64,000 nt of DNA from Embiotoca jacksoni (lineage: Eukaryota > Chordata > Actinopteri > Embiotocidae). The notes beneath the pieces were generated by a model, which was given only the letters and a program-made list of their open reading frames with translations, was not told the DNA's origin and made no database searches. Positions 38,201 to 50,605 of this stretch are shown in pieces. Within the stretch, counting starts at the first letter, position 1; every line of letters begins with the position of its first letter. Where the stretch lies: the NCBI GenBank assembly GCA_022577435.1, contig JAKOON010000012.1, positions 14,220,585 to 14,284,584 on the forward strand, in the 5' to 3' direction. The translations under genes were made by a program, and so were the position numbers.

Positions 38201-41200
38201 ACATACACTACCCTTCTAATTCCAATAAATTTATTTGTATTTTTTTTCAAGTTTTTGTGCTTATTTCCCTCAGTACATCGACACCTATGACAGCCCCTTG
38301 CTGCCTTAATTTAAAATGAACTCGGTGCATTAGAGAGAGCAGCAGGTGAAGGCTGCAATACAAGAATGGAAGAAGAATCTGGTCTTCAACATACTGCTAT
38401 TATGAACATTGCAAAGTTGCCTGTCATCATTGTGTCAGCAAGACAGACTTAAGACTGGTCAAACAACAACTCCTAAAATGAATTGTGGTTAATTCCAATA
38501 GATCCACAAGGATGTTTCTTCATTACCTCTGTGATTTGTCCAAATTGTTTAATCAATGTACTCACATTGTATGCTAAAATACTTTGTTTTTAATCATATG
38601 TAATTATATATGCGCTGTCCAGGGTGCTGAACTGTAGTGCTGACAGGTCATACTGTACAATATAAACACTGAATGTTAATAAAAGACAGAGACCAATGTT
38701 TTTCATGACACTGAATGTTACTGACATAGTCTTGAATTGCAAGATGTTGTAATACCTTATGGTTTCTTGGGACAGCAGTAATATGTGTTTTTTAAATAAC
38801 CTCCAAAACATTTGTCTGATGTTAGATTTACATCATAAACATGATCTTAACGGGAATAAAACACTGCTTCTAGTTAACTTCTTAAAGTGCAACATAGAAC
38901 ATTCCACTTATTTCAGTAGTTTTTTGGAACACTTATTCAGACACCTCCAGGTTCCTGCAACACAGGTTTTTATTAGAGGGACAAAAAAAAAAAAAAAACA
39001 CAAATAAACCTACAGAGTTGTTTGTTTTCATAGTTTCTTGAGTCTGGAAGTGTGCATATCTGCATGGCTCCTCAGTAACCCCGCAGACCTTTACGCTCAC
39101 AATTGATCCATTGTTCTGGAAGATTCTTCTTATCAGTCGAAGGTTAGGTTATTCTGTGGAGAGGCGGCAGGCAGCAGCCCTGCTGCAGGTCGTGGTCCAG
39201 CTCCAGAGAAATGTACACTAAATGCAGTCACCATGAAAGCTTTGCACATAGTTCACCACGTGGATGGTGGAGGATCTGCTTCCAGGTGGAGATGAGATCT
39301 CGGTGTGCTTGAGGGATTGTGTGTGTGCGTCTGAGTGTGTGTGTGTGCATTTGTGTATGGGTTTGTGTAACAGTGATTGGATGAAGAGCGGGTCTTTTGG
39401 GTCATAAGACCTGGTTAAATGCAAGATGTGGCATATGCGTCACTGTTTGCAAAGCCTATGTCAGTGAATTCAAACTCATTCATGTTTTTTTTGTGATGCG
39501 TATTATTGTAAGTGTTGTTGTGTTTTTTTGAAAATTGGATGTAAAATACAACTGAAGTTCAAATTCTTTTCACACACTATATACATTTTCTTTCTGTCTT
39601 TCATGGAGGCAGACTGCTTCCCATGAGCCAGCTGAGAAAATTGTATACATGCCATATTACTTTATGTGGAGGAGCAGAGACAAAGGGAGAGAAACAGATG
39701 GCTGTCCTTTGATATCCCTTTAGACAAGGCCCAAAAGTTAGAATACAGCCCGAGACAGAGAGACCGTTCAGACACATAAGTCTGCATCACTGTGGTTTGG
39801 GTCGCTTCAGATATTCAAATCTACAGCAGGCTCTGAGTGCTTGAATAAACAAATGCATGCACACATACAGGACAGTACATACACAGATGCATGTGTACAT
39901 AAGCATCCAAGTATCCACATAAAAACTACAGAAACTCAACCACATGCAGATGAAAACATGTTTTTAGCTCAGAGGAAGACTGAAGCAAATGAAGATAGTA
40001 TCAAAAATGAATGTTTTCAATTGAATGTGGGGATGTAATGACTGGCTTTTTACTTTCAGTGGTTAAACACCCAGTGTGACCACGATGTTGATAATCTATA
40101 AATCTAATCACTGTTTGGCGTGCAGAATTATTATCTCTTTAAGATCGGGCTGGTTGCAGAACATAAAACAAAGATATGTGCATCGTTACAGAAAGTGTGA
40201 ACATGATTCACGATGACAATCTAGATTCCCAACGGTACAATTAAACAAAGTGTTTTATTGTGGGGACGCACAAAAAGAAGACAAGTCACTCCCATCTATT
40301 TAAAAACCCAATCAAAGCCTTTAACAGTGGAACAGTGGCGGAGACAGCTTGTCTTCTTATGATATTTTATGATACTGGGTTTTGCCTGGAATGCACTAAT
40401 AGACAAGGTGAATTTTTCAAAAGTGCAAGAGTTGTAAAAGACATTAATCACATTTTTTGCTTAAGGGTAGTCCTAACCGCAAGGTTCTCTGGCCATGTTT
40501 CAAAAATGTCAGTGCTTGGGCCCGCTCTCCCGAGATGTTGAGGTTCATGTTGGCTTAATATCAGATTGATCTGAAAAACAATGCTGTGCTCCTATGCCAG
40601 CCAGCCATCCAAACTCAGATTAAAGATTTTTTCTTCTCTTTTTTTGTAAAATTGCAAGCAGGTGTTTTCCCCATTTTCCTCTCCTCCTGCTCATCCCCAT
40701 AACCTCCCTCCTCACCCTCATACCTGTAAAAGTGTAACATTAGTTCATGATGTACCAAATCCTGCCTGGTTTAAACCAATTTTCAAAACCGAAGCTTTCA
40801 TTAAGGTGTAGACCTGAGCATGAACAACCAGGAATTAGGACAAGAATCACACTGTCTCTCTGAATACCTCATCTCTTACTCTAAAACACTCCTATTCATA
40901 TAATCACAGTTTTATTATTAGTATTGTTGCTTAACTGAGCAGAGCAGAGCAGAGGAAGGGAGCTCTGAGCAGAGTAATGTGGAATTTGATGCCAGCCAGG
41001 CTGGGATGCAGTTCATTTATACACCTACTTGAAAATGTGTTACATCAGCTACGGGCCATACCCGACTAAATAAGGTGTAAATATTAGCTGTTTTTTAAAT
41101 CATGCTTGAATTCAACAAATTTGAAAGCTTGTGTGAAAAGCAGCTCAACTTTCATGAGGACATTTGAAAACACACAGCATGTTCTCTGCATTGAAAACCA

Positions 41201-42267
41201 AATACAAAGACAACTCCTTATTCTCAGATCAGACAGCAGATATGACTTTTGCTCCTTCTTCTCCCTGCCTGTCCCCAATTTTCCCTTTTCCCTGCAACTG
41301 CACCCCTGAACTCAAATAGCACAGCAAAAAATGGATGAAAAGTTTCTTTTCAGACCCGCTGCACTCCCTGCCCTGTAAACCCAGCAAACTCTCACCTTCT
41401 TAAATTCACATCTTTCCTTCTTCATCTCCACTCTCCACTCTCCATCTCTCCCCTCCCCTCCCTCTTGTTCTCGTTCTTCGTCCTTTGTGTCTTGGTGTCC
41501 TTTTCCACCAAAAAAAGAGAAGAAAAGACTCAAGTTGTCTTGATGTATCTTGGAAAAGCTTCCTAAAAGGTGCAGGCAAATCCCTCGGATATGGAGAAGG
41601 TTCTTGTCTTTTTTTTTTAACCCCTAGCAGGTTGAGATTGTAAGTGGTCTTATTCTCTCCAGCTATTAAACGCATCCATCAACCTTCTTCTCAATTATTA
41701 AGATGAGATAAACAGCGAGGGGGAGTCTAAGTGCTGGATTGCATTGTTACTGGTGCTGCTTCAAGTGATTAAATAGCATTTAAGAGGTTCGGGGTCTTCA
41801 CTCATCTCCTCCCTTAAATGTAGTTCTGAGTGATACTACATTTCATAGGGGAAGCCATCAGAATGTTTGTGTGTCTTAGCATCAAGCCCAAACGTCATCC
41901 TTTGTTGAAAAACCGAAGTTGAGCTGAGCTGCACAGCTCAAACTTCTGATGAATTACTGAGCAGATTGAGCCGGCAAGAGGAATAATGTAGAGCTGTGTC
42001 CGGCTCATTTCCTTTGAGTTAAATCATCCTAGTGACGTTTTCCCCTGCTCCTTGGAGACTGTGAATTCTGTTTTAATGGATTGCTGAAGTTGTAGTTAAA
42101 GCCTTACATTGAAAATCAAGACATGAATCAGTTGTTTGAGTTTTAAAGTGGTACAGATACAGTATTGTAACCAGAATTCATTGCAATTATCCAGCATTTT
42201 ATGGGAGTTTACTTCAATGTTTTACTCATGTTTTACTTATTTATTACAGATAGGGCCGAGTTTTATC
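32274..42267. other. Non-coding stretch containing the tRNA-Phe fragment
   Basis: About 10 kb without a supported protein gene. Composition alternates between AT-rich DNA and pyrimidine/purine-rich patches (32466-32590, 37775-37840, 41380-41470). The open frame at 35569-35937 has no recognisable domain. A poly(A) run lies at about 38982-38998. Confidence 0.5.
33475..33523 (+). pseudogene. tRNA-Phe(GAA)-like 5' fragment
   Basis: The sequence follows the 5' two-thirds of vertebrate tRNA-Phe: GAAATAGCTCAGTTGGGA (end of acceptor stem, D-arm and A box), a changed D-stem, then TTAGACTGAAGAT with anticodon GAA at 33508-33510. The anticodon stem closes as TTAGA/TCTAA with three extra bases (TAC) in the loop. 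No T-arm or B box follows, so it cannot be a working tRNA gene. It may be a tRNA fragment insertion or the head of an old SINE. Confidence 0.65.
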
Positions 42268-42780
42268 TCATCCATCCATTCATCCATCCATTAATTCTCT
42301 TCCATATATCTGTGGTCGGGTCATTGTGGAAACAGGCTGAGTCACCTCAGACGTCTCTCTCATCAGCAACATATTTCTTCCTGGGGCATCTCAAGGCTTT
42401 CCCAGGCCAGATGAGATATGTAATCCCTCCAGCATTTTCGGGATCTCCTAACAGTTGGATATTCACGAAAACCTCCAATGTAAGGTGCCCATGAGGCATC
42501 CTATCAGATGCCTGAACCACCTCCACTGGCTAGCAGCACCTTCACTCTGGGTGCTATCCAGATGTTGGACTTCTTTACTATAAGGTCCAGCCTGGCCACC
42601 CTGTGAAGGAAAGTTTCATTTCAAATGTAAATTGACAGAGCTTTGCCTTCCGGCTCAGCTCCCTCTTCACCAAAACCATCTGGTACAATGCCTGCTTTAC
42701 TGCTGACGCCACACAGATCTACCTGTCAATCTCCACTCCATCCTACCCTCGCCATACCTTGGGGTGGGGTGGAGTGGAAG
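42268..42780 (-). mobile_element. Decayed non-LTR retrotransposon 3' fragment
   Basis: Read on the plus strand, the segment has a well-known teleost LINE antisense pattern: CATCCATCCATT end, TTCCCAGGCCAG, CCCTCCAGCATTTTCGGGA, GAGGCATCCTATCAGATGCC with TGAACCACCTC, GCCTGGCCACCCTG, AGAGCTTTGCCTTCCGGCTC, and GCTGACGCCACACAGATC with ATCTCCACTCCATCCTACCC. On the minus strand these correspond to degraded C-terminal coding sequence. Frameshifts and deletions are many. I do not assign a clade. Confidence 0.75.
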
Positions 42781-43216
42781 CTCAGCGGTAGGTCGGGCCA
42801 GAGGCATAAGCATGCTGATCCATGGCGACATAGACTTCCTCAAGTTGTATCTGCATTTTGATATTCACTACAAATTGACAGACTGAAATCTTTGTAAAAC
42901 AAGCACCAGCTGCACATTACTCTAACTGACACTGCTGATGAGACAAATTATTACTGGATCATTGCTTTCCATTATTTATCAAGTGTAAAAGTGATGACAA
43001 TTAAATCCTGAATTTAAAAGTTTTCCCATTATAAATACAAAATAAACTTAACAAATTTGGTATAGATAAAAAATATTAGTATACAACATGTTACCATTGA
43101 TAAAGGTGAGTTATGTCTTCTCATGTCTCCATTACAGGGTTTTCATCAACATCGTGTTGCTCTCACTTACAGGTTTCCTTTGGTTTGTTTACTTAGTTTT
43201 TTAAGCATGCATGCAA
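42781..43216. other. Non-coding stretch
   Basis: AT-rich; nothing recognised. Confidence 0.5.
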
Positions 43217-43231
43217 ACACACACACACACA

Positions 43232-43301
<70 letters not shown>
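43217..43301 (+). repeat. Compound (CA)n-(CGCA)n-(CA)n microsatellite
   Basis: Two CA blocks flank about ten GCAC units (43232-43271). Confidence 0.97.
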
Positions 43302-43303
<2 letters not shown>

Positions 43304-46300
43304 CTTTACTGGGTGATTTTCATTTGTTTCCTGCAGCCTGCTCACCATACATCGCACCGCAACATTCCACCAGAACCATTTATGGTTTTATTAGATTTCC
43401 ACGCATGTATGCTTTTAGAATTGCTGGAAAACTGTGGCAATGTCCAGGCTGAGATTTGTCGAACACACACACACATACGTGCACACATGTGTATATATAT
43501 CAGTCCCATCTGCTCCTGAGAGCTATCAAGGCCAGCAGCAGCTCAGTCTAATTGGAGTCTAGTCCCCTAGGCTTTCTGCAGCGTAACCATATCTACAGCT
43601 TCCACTGTCTGACCAGGAAATTCAGAGGGACAGGTCCCTTCCAACCTCTGCCAGTAGGAATGTGTGCTTCAAAAATCTGAAACACACAAAGACACACACA
43701 TATCTTTGAGTTTTTTGATTAGGACCGCCACATGTTTGTGAGGTTTTTTCTGCTGACTTAAAGTGTTCAGGTTGGTTGCTGGTTATTTTTCTTGCATAGC
43801 ACGGTTTGAACTCTTTTATGTTGTCTGTTACCTTTAGCTTTATCTCTAGCTCTTTTGTCATGTCTTTTGAAAGAAATTTGAATACATTTAAGAGACAAAC
43901 CAATTTATGTATATTTTCAAATGTTTCTCAAAAGACACCACAAAAGAGCTACAGACACAATGCTAAAGGTAGGAGCCACATAGAAGAGATAAAACTGTGC
44001 TGTGCCATAAATAAATAAATACATTTACATCAGCATTTATGATGTTCATGTCGACAGAACTCCACGCTCACTGCACACACTGACTTCTGCACAGACTGTA
44101 ACAGAAACACCTGTTTCATAAAATTGTCTCCCATAAAGTCCTCACAATGACAGAGGGAGACAAGAGGGAATGTCTGCATGTGTTGCTTTTTAACCATGGG
44201 ACATGGGTGAGTAATTCACTTCATCATCACAACAAAAGCAGGATGTAAATCTCCGTTCTAGTGAGTGGCATGAAAGTCAAAGGTTATCCCAGGTAACACA
44301 TGTTGCATAGATAGCTGGATAGACAGATGTATGAGGAGGACAAATCACAGCCTGATTTTGGACTTTAAAGATGTCATGTGGGGAAGGACTGAAAGACATG
44401 GTGTTATCCTACACATAACTCACAATTTCTTATTTATGCTCAGAAACACTCGTATAGCATCACTTCCTCATTTCTGGCATGTTAAGAATCTCAGTGTCAT
44501 ACCAACTACGAGGCTGAGGCATGGCAGCTGAGGCATTGTTGAGTGCTTGTTCAGCGCCAACTGGGCTGTCACCCTGTTAAACCACAATCATTGACACATG
44601 TAGAGATTTAAAAGGCATTAACCTCATTGTGTAGGCCTGAAAACCACTTCCTCTGTCAGAGTTATGCCCCTCAGCTGTGGTTGTCCAGGGTAGGTATATT
44701 CAGAATTGTATATCTCAGAGGTTTTGCAACACTTATAATCTGGAACTTTTTTTTTTTTTTTTACAGTAAATGGTCTTAGTCATCCATCTGTTTCTCAGTC
44801 CAAACTCTGCTTCACCCGTGATAAATTGTAACTACTGCCAGGCAATGTCAGTTTGGTGATAATTCAGATACAGAAAGTGCGAGAGAAGTTGGGTTTCTAA
44901 TAATTCAGTGGTGCAACGTTGAGATGGAAGGTTTTACTCGATGGACAGAGGCCGTGCACAGCCCTCACTATGCTGCACATATTGTTCTCAGACTGCAACA
45001 CTTCCTCAAAGGATAAACTTCTTCTCTCAGACATTATATCAGTTTGCATTTGTTTGACATAGCAATCGTAGCTCACTGTGCTGCTAACCCCAAAGGTTTA
45101 TATACAAGGGACTGGGGAAACGGACAGGGTGGGGTTTTTCTTTTTTAGAATAGGAAGCATTTTGCACACATCTTGCAGACATCAGCTGCCTCTGAGAACA
45201 GGCTCAGGTTGCTCCAGTCAAACTATGTGCCTCCTTCCTCTTCCAATTGGTTGTGAGACAGTCCCAGAGTTACTCTACCACAAAATAGATTAAAAAGAAC
45301 AATGGATTCCAGCAAAGGACAAACCCAAGACAACACAACAAAACAACCAAGAAGCATGGGAAGAACCACAAATTAATAAACAAGCATGCTTTGTCAAATA
45401 AGAATTAACATCAGGTTGTTTTTACAGTACCACAGTGGGACATTTTTCCTTACTACAGTGTAAAAATCGCAGATTATCTGTTTTTGTTGTGTTTTTTTCT
45501 GTATGGTATTCATAGAGGACACAGGCTAATAAAGACAAACGTTGTATGTGAACTAAACATTAGCAGGTTTCCCCTCAAATACTGCACAGCCCAAAAAGTC
45601 AAACACTAGGCTTCATGACAGCAGTTCACAGACCGGTGGGAGATGTCACTGTTGGTTACCGCTTCATCACAGCCTCAAATGCTCCATAACCTCTCCCCTT
45701 AGGTCTGTTGTCATAGTAGCATTTCAGTATTGTAAGGCCTTGTCCATGAAGGTCTTAATCCAACAGCAAAGGTCTCATCTGTCCTGGTCCCCCAACATCT
45801 GACTCAGTTCTTGTTGAAAATAAAGGTAAATACATACTGCATAAAATCTTTATTTAACCAAGGGAGTTTTATTGAGAACAGGAACATCTTTGATGACTGC
45901 CTTCAAAATTCCTTCCAGCTACAAAAACTGAAAAGTGAATTTTCTCAGCCAATGCAGCTCAGAGCAATCACATTTTTAAAACTGTGGTTTTCATAACAAT
46001 GTCCATACACTTTGAATTATTCTACACATTAAATACATCCTGTCAAACTAAATCAATCAATCAAAGAAAATTACAGAAGATCATCATTATTACTGTCTTG
46101 AAGTGAAAGTGGGATTTAGATCATCAGCAAAATGTTTAGACAGACATCGCTGATTGCATAGAACAAATAGCAGATACATATTTTTACAGTATATTTGAGA
46201 CTCATTATGCTCTGGAACAAAGAAAAAAAAATGTGAGAAGTGATTAGTGAGACCATGTAATTGATGTTAAATGTTTAAATATATCACAGACATAGTTTTC

Positions 46301-49300
46301 ATATAATGCACCAGAATTTCTTACGTACCCTTCTTTGTTTAAATTCATGGGGAAAAATTCCTGGGGCTTTCCCTGGCTTTTATAACTCAAGCAAAGCTGA
46401 GTGATTTTTTGATTTGTGTAATTTCTCCTAAAATTACCCCCCCCTCACCTGTCTTGTTACTGAATATTACCTATGTACACATGTATCCACTGCATAACAT
46501 TTTGACGTGATTTGATCTTGTTTCACAAGTCCATAAAAATAGCTTTTTTTTTGCTGTAACATTATCAGTTACATTCACTTATGTTTAATTTTTAATGGAG
46601 ATGACTGATAGACATATTTATATATGTCATCACTTTGAATCGCCCTGTTCTCTCAGTCAAGCCCCATATAATCATCAGCTTATTTTGACTTTCCAACTTG
46701 TACTTAAAAGTTCCTATTTTTGTCAGTCAGCTTGGCCACTTAAAGAAAATCAATGTAATAAAAGTAACTTTGAGTGATTTTAATGTGTTTTGTTCTTTGT
46801 TTGCTTTGACAGGTATATTAAATGGCTCTCAAAGATTGCTATCAGCATCACAGAGATAGGCAGTGAAAACAATATAACTTTATCTAATATGTTATTTCAC
46901 CTTGCCTGAAAATTGTTTTTTCTAGCATTTTTTCTAAAATCTAATCTGGCTCCAATCAGGGCTAATTCAAGCAAACACAAATGGTTTCGTTTCCTAACAT
47001 TTAAGATAAACAGCTCTTTGGTCTGTAAGGTCAGCCAAAATCTTCAAAAAAAAATCTCTGGCTTGGTGTGTTTTGCTCAGGTTGAGTTCTTCACTGTTAC
47101 TGTGCGTTGCCAGTGACTTTCTTTTTGAGTTTGCTTTAATAAATTAACAGCACTTGCATTCCAATCAACATTTAGACAAAACAGAGCTGAGCAGCTAAAC
47201 ACGTTCCAATCTGACTTCTGATTTTCAAACACAGACATTTCATGTGAGACACATCATTTTGCGGCTCTAAATGTACAAATGTTCTTCACACACATGTTCT
47301 TTATGCTGTTTGAGCACCTAACTGGAAAAGAAACTTGCACAATAGCTGCAGTATATGAAATACATATGGAAACAATGTCAAATTTGAAAAAGAAAACAAA
47401 CTCTGTTTTGTGATAGTACCATGCAAATCAGATGTAATCAACATAATGAAAATCAGTCATCTTCAGGTCGTAAAATGTTTTTAACACAATAACCACCCTA
47501 ACTGGTTGGAAATATTTTAGTTTATAGATACATTTCTCAGTACCGTGTAATTTGTCTGTTTTCGGAAAAACGTTTATTTGTATTTTTGTCTCAAAGGTTT
47601 ATGGGCTCAGTGTTATATTTTGAGTTGTGGAAACTAAATGTTTCAACTGCAAATGACACGTGCATGACAGCTCGACATTTGAATCACATTGAAACTAAAG
47701 ATGTTTTTGTAACCTTCTGATCTGGACCCCCCCAAAAAAAGTTAGAGGGCCCAATTCTGTTAGCTGCCCACAAGCCAAGAGCTTGGACAGAATGAAAGGC
47801 AAGACGTTTTCATAACCTCTTGTCCCCATCTTTCCCTGGTCTGAGTTCTACAAGTTTACGACCCTTGGATGTGCTGCAGAGTATAGGTTGATGATGCCAG
47901 GCTGAGCTGTTGCTGTTATTTCTTCCACCAGACAGCACGGCTGTGCAAACACAGAGGCAAATGTTATTTCCTTGGAGACTAACGCAGTGGCCAGTAATTG
48001 GTGCCAGAGAAAATTGTCGAAATTATTACCCAGATATTTGAGGTTTCGACTGAAAGGTGGCAGGGCCTTAACCTCACATTAATACTGGTTACTATGAAGG
48101 AATATTTAACCCGACCAGCCTTTATGTGCTGTGGACTTGAACCAGGCTGATCCTGAGTGATGTCATCACATGAGTTGTATGCACATCCATGGCTCCAATT
48201 CAAGCTTATTTTTAAATATTGAAAATATTTGCTTCATTTCTATTTCATTTGGGATTTCCATGACAGAATATAACAACTGAAGACAGGATATTAGAATATG
48301 TTGTCCTCGAGACTGAAATTCAACTTGTTGACTCGTGATGCCACCATTTATTGTAGAACACCAGGATGTGGAGCAGAGTTCAGCAGATGAACATCATCAT
48401 TCAGGATAAACACAGAGACAAGCTTAAATGCAATTAGTTGGACTTCTCCATCTCTCTGCTGATAAGAAAGATGGGAGTGAAGATGCTTACTGTCATCAGA
48501 CACTCAGAAATCAACTCCCCGTCCAGCCAGACGAGTTAGGATGAGGATGAGGATGAGGATGCTGGTGATTTGATAACGAGCCATGCAATGTCTTTTGCAA
48601 CTTCAGTCAGACTTACACTTGATGTGTCACAATGTGGCCAGTGACTCAGGATCTAATAAAAGTCCTGGACTTACTTTCATTTTTAGACACTTGCACTTGA
48701 AAGTAAAGATAATGTTATGAAGATAGAAACATGTTGTCATGTTTGTCAGCCAACTTTGATAGCAGTAGCTTACTGGCTAAAATGCTTTAGCTATTGTAAC
48801 AAGCTTACAACTGCTTAGTGTTAGCCACAACTAGATAGCTACATTTTGAAAATAAAACCAGTTCGACAAAACTTAACGCGACACTCTGAGCTGAGAAATG
48901 CGCTTGGATATTTTGTATTCTGCTGTTTATTCAGAAGGAAACGTTGTCTGCTGCTTGTTTTAATACTTTAAATCTATTCCATCCTGCAGTTCAAGAAATC
49001 AGATGGCTTCACAAGTGAGCTGTTGTGTTGGCTGGCCAGCAGATATTTGTTTACTCTGGCTGCTAGACCAGTGAAGACAGAATTTCAGCTTCCACAGCCA
49101 AACAAGGAGGAGCAGCTAGGTTATCTCCTTTTCCATCAGGTTAGCCATCCATGCATCCAGATAAATCTCCTCTCTGTCCCACACCGGAGCAGGTCTGAGC
49201 CATGTCTGGGTTTGGGACTGTGCTAATTGGACCCACACTGGGCACGTCTTAAAAACAGATAAAGAATTGAGTGTTTTGTTCTCACTGAGAAAAAAAGGCT

Positions 49301-49746
49301 TGGCTGACAAGATCTTGTATTTCATAAAGCTCTGTCAAAGCTTCATTTTACACATATTTAAGCAGACAAACATTTTTGAGACTCACAATCAGTGTGTTGA
49401 TTTGAAAGGTTTTTTTTTTTTAATAAAAAGTCCAAGCATATCATAAGCCCCGATTAATCATGATAAAAGAACCATTTTTTGTATTTTTTTGAGGCTGTTT
49501 CACAGGGAAAAGCTGGACTTTCCTTTGCTGGTGTGCCACCTTGTTATTTACCTTTAGATTAAGCAGTGAGCCTTTAAGGGCTGGGTCAACATTGTCCCAC
49601 TTCTTCATCAATCATTCCAGGCCTCCATCCATGCACCCGTGGGCTCTGGAAAAACACTCACACTCCTCAGGTTCTGGGGTTGCAGTCATATGTGTAACAA
49701 CAACATGATGCTGCAGGAACGGACACATTCCTTAAATTCCTCTGAA

Positions 49747-49748
<2 letters not shown>
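43302..49748. other. Non-coding stretch
   Basis: No supported gene in about 6.4 kb. A poly(T) run (about 44748-44762) and a short (GAGGAT)n near 48538-48561 are the only simple repeats noted. Confidence 0.5.

Positions 49749-49834
<86 letters not shown>
49749..49834 (+). repeat. (TG)n microsatellite
   Basis: About 43 TG units. Confidence 0.97.
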
Positions 49835-49838
<4 letters not shown>

Positions 49839-50203
49839 TTCAGTGAACAGTTGTCAATGGAGAGAAGAATGAAAAGAGAGGAATGTGGAAAAGAGTGAGG
49901 ACGAGATAAAGCTGCTTCAAGGAGGTGAGTTGAGTGCGGGTTAGAGGATATGAGGAAGGCAGAGAAGGGGTGAAGAAGGAAAAGGAGGGAGGAGGAAGTG
50001 GAGAAATGTGAGATAGGAGTTAAATCCTTCTAAACAAGGACAACTCTCACTCTAACACCTGTGGCACGGGGCTGCATGTGTTCTGCATCTCTTCACATTA
50101 TGAGCATACAAAAATACATAGAGTTAATGTAAGCATGCTGTATTTTTGTATTAGTAATAAATTACTTTCTTCCTTACAAAACAAACAACTCCTTTGCTTA
50201 ATA

Positions 50204-50205
<2 letters not shown>

Positions 50206-50252
<47 letters not shown>
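50206..50252 (+). repeat. (TG)n-(CG)n microsatellite
   Basis: About 18 TG units passing into GCGCGCGCGT, a strictly alternating purine-pyrimidine run with Z-DNA potential. Confidence 0.95.
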
Positions 50253-50429
50253 CCCATCACAGATCCCATCATACCCAAATGGACACCTGAAGCTACAAGG
50301 GATCCACTGTCTATACTGTATATACAGAATACTGTCGACACTTCCTCATCATTATCACATCCAACGTCAGGATTTAAATTTTTTGTCTTCCATTTGAATG
50401 TCAACAGTAAAAATGATATGTGTGGAAGT

Positions 50430-50605
50430 GTGTTTACATGTTTACAAGACTATATTTATGAAGACAAACACGGGTTGTCCTTACAACTTTAAGGTGAAAT
50501 TTGAGGGCTGAAACTTGGTTTTAGGGTTCTGGTTAGAATTAGGTTAGGCTCACAACTTTAGGAAGGGTGTGTGTGGAAGTGTGTGTGTGTGTGTGCGCGC
50601 TCCCC
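50430..50605 (+). repeat. Fragment of a fish interspersed repeat with GGTTAG motifs
   Basis: GTCCTTACAACTTTAAGGTG, GAAACTTGGTTTTAGGGTTC and GGTTAGAATTAGGTTAGGCT follow the order of a common fish repeat and run into a short GT/GC tract. The class is unknown to me. Confidence 0.45.
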
